DNA of 7,574 bases from the NCBI GenBank assembly GCA_031277235.1, contig JAITMT010000390.1:1-7574 (forward strand), given 5' to 3'. Shown here in pieces: positions 7,145 through 7,574 of the stretch. A program made the position numbers and the translations under genes. The stretch is from Tannerella sp. (GTDB taxonomy: Bacteria; Bacteroidota; Bacteroidia; Bacteroidales; Tannerellaceae). The notes beneath the pieces were generated by a model, which did not search any database, was not told the origin of the DNA, and worked only from the letters and a program-made list of their open reading frames with translations. Every line of letters begins with the position of its first letter. Within the stretch, counting starts at the first letter, position 1.

Positions 7145-7168
7145 TTTGAAAATTTGAAGATTTGAAAA
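7145..7168. repeat. Short tandem repeat, three 8-bp units
   Basis: TTTGAAAA, TTTGAAGA, TTTGAAAA follow each other without gaps, with one mismatch in the middle unit. It lies just outside the upstream limit of the transposase remnant, next to a T8 run (7136-7143). Repeats of this TTTGAA type occur in Bacteroidales intergenic DNA. No function is evident. Confidence 0.6.
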
Positions 7169-7454
7169 TTATCTGTTGTTCTTCTCCCCCTTACCAAGGG
7201 TTGTCAAGTTCCAATTGTGAGACCGGATTAAAACCTGATTCTATAGACTTTAAAAACCTCAGTAGCAGGCAAATACGATACCTGTTTCAACCTCATTACC
7301 TTATTCCGTTGATGGCAGCAGAAACCAACAAGAATGAGGTAATGAGGTAACGGCGAAGATAATCCATCGGCTCTTTGCTACCGAGGTCGTCCTGTTTATT
7401 AAATTGGGTGAAAATGGGGTTTGAAATACAAATATTATTTTAGAACTTCTCAAA
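7169..7454. other. Intergenic stretch without a supported gene
   Basis: Apart from the inverted repeat at 7290-7348, I see only a small CCCTT/AAGGG stem (7188-7200). A 62-codon open frame on the plus strand (7162-7350) has no recognisable motif. Its last part is the right arm of the inverted repeat, so I do not accept it as a gene. Confidence 0.5.
7290..7348. repeat. Long inverted repeat (16 of 17 bp) in the intergenic region
   Basis: The left arm at 7290-7306 (ACCTCATTACCTTATTC) pairs with the right arm at 7332-7348 (GAATGAGGTAATGAGGT), with one T/G mismatch and a 25-bp spacer. The right arm also holds AATGAGGT twice in tandem (7333-7348). It sits between the permease gene and the transposase remnant, where I find no gene. 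It may be a transcript-end structure, a small non-coding RNA, or the remains of a small mobile repeat. Confidence 0.6.
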
Positions 7455-7484
7455 CCCTCCCCCTCCGGGGGAGTTGGAGGGGGG
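7455..7484 (-). terminator. GC-rich inverted repeat after the permease gene, probable terminator
   Basis: CTCCCCC (7457-7463) pairs with GGGGGAG (7467-7473) over a 3-nt loop. Alternatively CCCCCTCC (7459-7466) pairs with GGAGGGGG (7476-7483) over 9 nt. The structure begins right after the permease stop codon, and the minus strand continues into GGGTTTGAG without a long T-run. Repeats of this CCCTCC/GGAGGG type are scattered between genes in many Bacteroidota, so it could be a dispersed repeat that also ends transcription. Confidence 0.5.
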
Positions 7485-7485
7485 C

Positions 7486-7574
7486 TTACTCCTTCTTCAA
7501 CTCATCAACCGGATTGGCATGTGCTGCGCGGTAACTTTGCCAATAGACCGAAACAAACGACACCAGCAGGCAAA
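7486..7574 (-). CDS. FtsX/MacB-like ABC transporter permease, C-terminal fragment
   Basis: Only the last 28 codons and the TAA (7488-7486) lie in the window; the gene continues past the right edge. The visible end has a hydrophobic stretch, LLVSFVSVYW, as the end of a last membrane helix. It is followed by QSYRAAHANPVDELKKE, a short cytoplasmic tail. The pattern of a small basic/aromatic word, then A-A-x-x-N-P-V-(D/E)-x-L-(K/R)-x-E at the terminus, is typical of FtsX-domain permeases in Bacteroidota (MacB/LolCE-type ABC systems for peptides, lipoproteins or antibiotics). The substrate cannot be told from this piece. The strong inverted repeat just downstream suggests its transcription unit ends here, separate from the susCD operon. 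Confidence 0.85.
   Translation of the reverse strand, partial: CLLVSFVSVYWQSYRAAHANPVDELKKE

Noticed and set aside
7162..7350. Plus-strand open frame of 62 codons between the IS remnant and the permease
   Set aside because: Low-complexity start in the TTTGAA repeat, end inside an inverted repeat, no ribosome-binding site and no recognisable motif.
6553..7485. Search for a CRISPR array, tRNA or rRNA, or an invertible promoter in the intergenic region
   Set aside because: No regularly spaced repeats, no tRNA-like cloverleaf or rRNA sequence was recognised. None of the inverted repeats encloses the candidate promoter as an invertible segment would.

Overview
This window looks like part of a Bacteroidales (Bacteroidota) genome. 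The evidence is an adjacent SusC/SusD outer-membrane pair followed by short surface-lipoprotein genes, weak AT-rich ribosome-binding sites, a TAnnTTTG-type -7 promoter element, and a degraded IS30-type transposase of the kind common in this order. I cannot resolve genus or species from what I see. Every gene I can support lies on the minus strand.

Layout in the direction of transcription (high to low coordinates): at 7574-7486 is the C-terminal tail of an FtsX/MacB-like ABC transporter permease. It is followed at once by a GC-rich inverted repeat that probably ends its transcript. The 933 bp between the permease and the susC-like gene hold no intact gene. They contain a 16/17-bp inverted repeat (7290-7348), a short 8-mer tandem repeat (7145-7168), a frameshifted C-terminal remnant of an IS30-family transposase (about 7128-6874), a candidate promoter (6843-6812) and a long structured leader (about 6805-6553). 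The leader carries three perfect inverted repeats, a pair of mutually exclusive pairings, a run of 11 G (11 C in the transcript) and a 15-nt near-perfect direct repeat.

The rest is one compact operon: a TonB-dependent SusC/RagA transporter (6552-3406), a SusD/RagB lipoprotein (3385-1421), a surface lipoprotein with DUF4959, DUF5126 and DUF5000-like regions (1394-120), and the first 31 codons of a further lipoprotein, probably DUF4998 (95 to beyond the left edge). Gaps between genes are only 20 to 26 bp, so they are almost certainly co-transcribed. SusC is expected to form the energised outer-membrane pore, SusD the lid that captures ligand, and the two accessory lipoproteins to bind glycan at the cell surface. 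No glycoside hydrolase, sulfatase, peptidase or sensor/regulator gene is in the window, so the substrate cannot be named.

I found no clearly new multi-gene system. The coding part is a typical nutrient-uptake locus. The part worth a second look is the non-coding leader in front of susC: its repeats, alternative hairpins and G11 tract suggest post-transcriptional or slippage-based control, but this is a hypothesis from sequence only.
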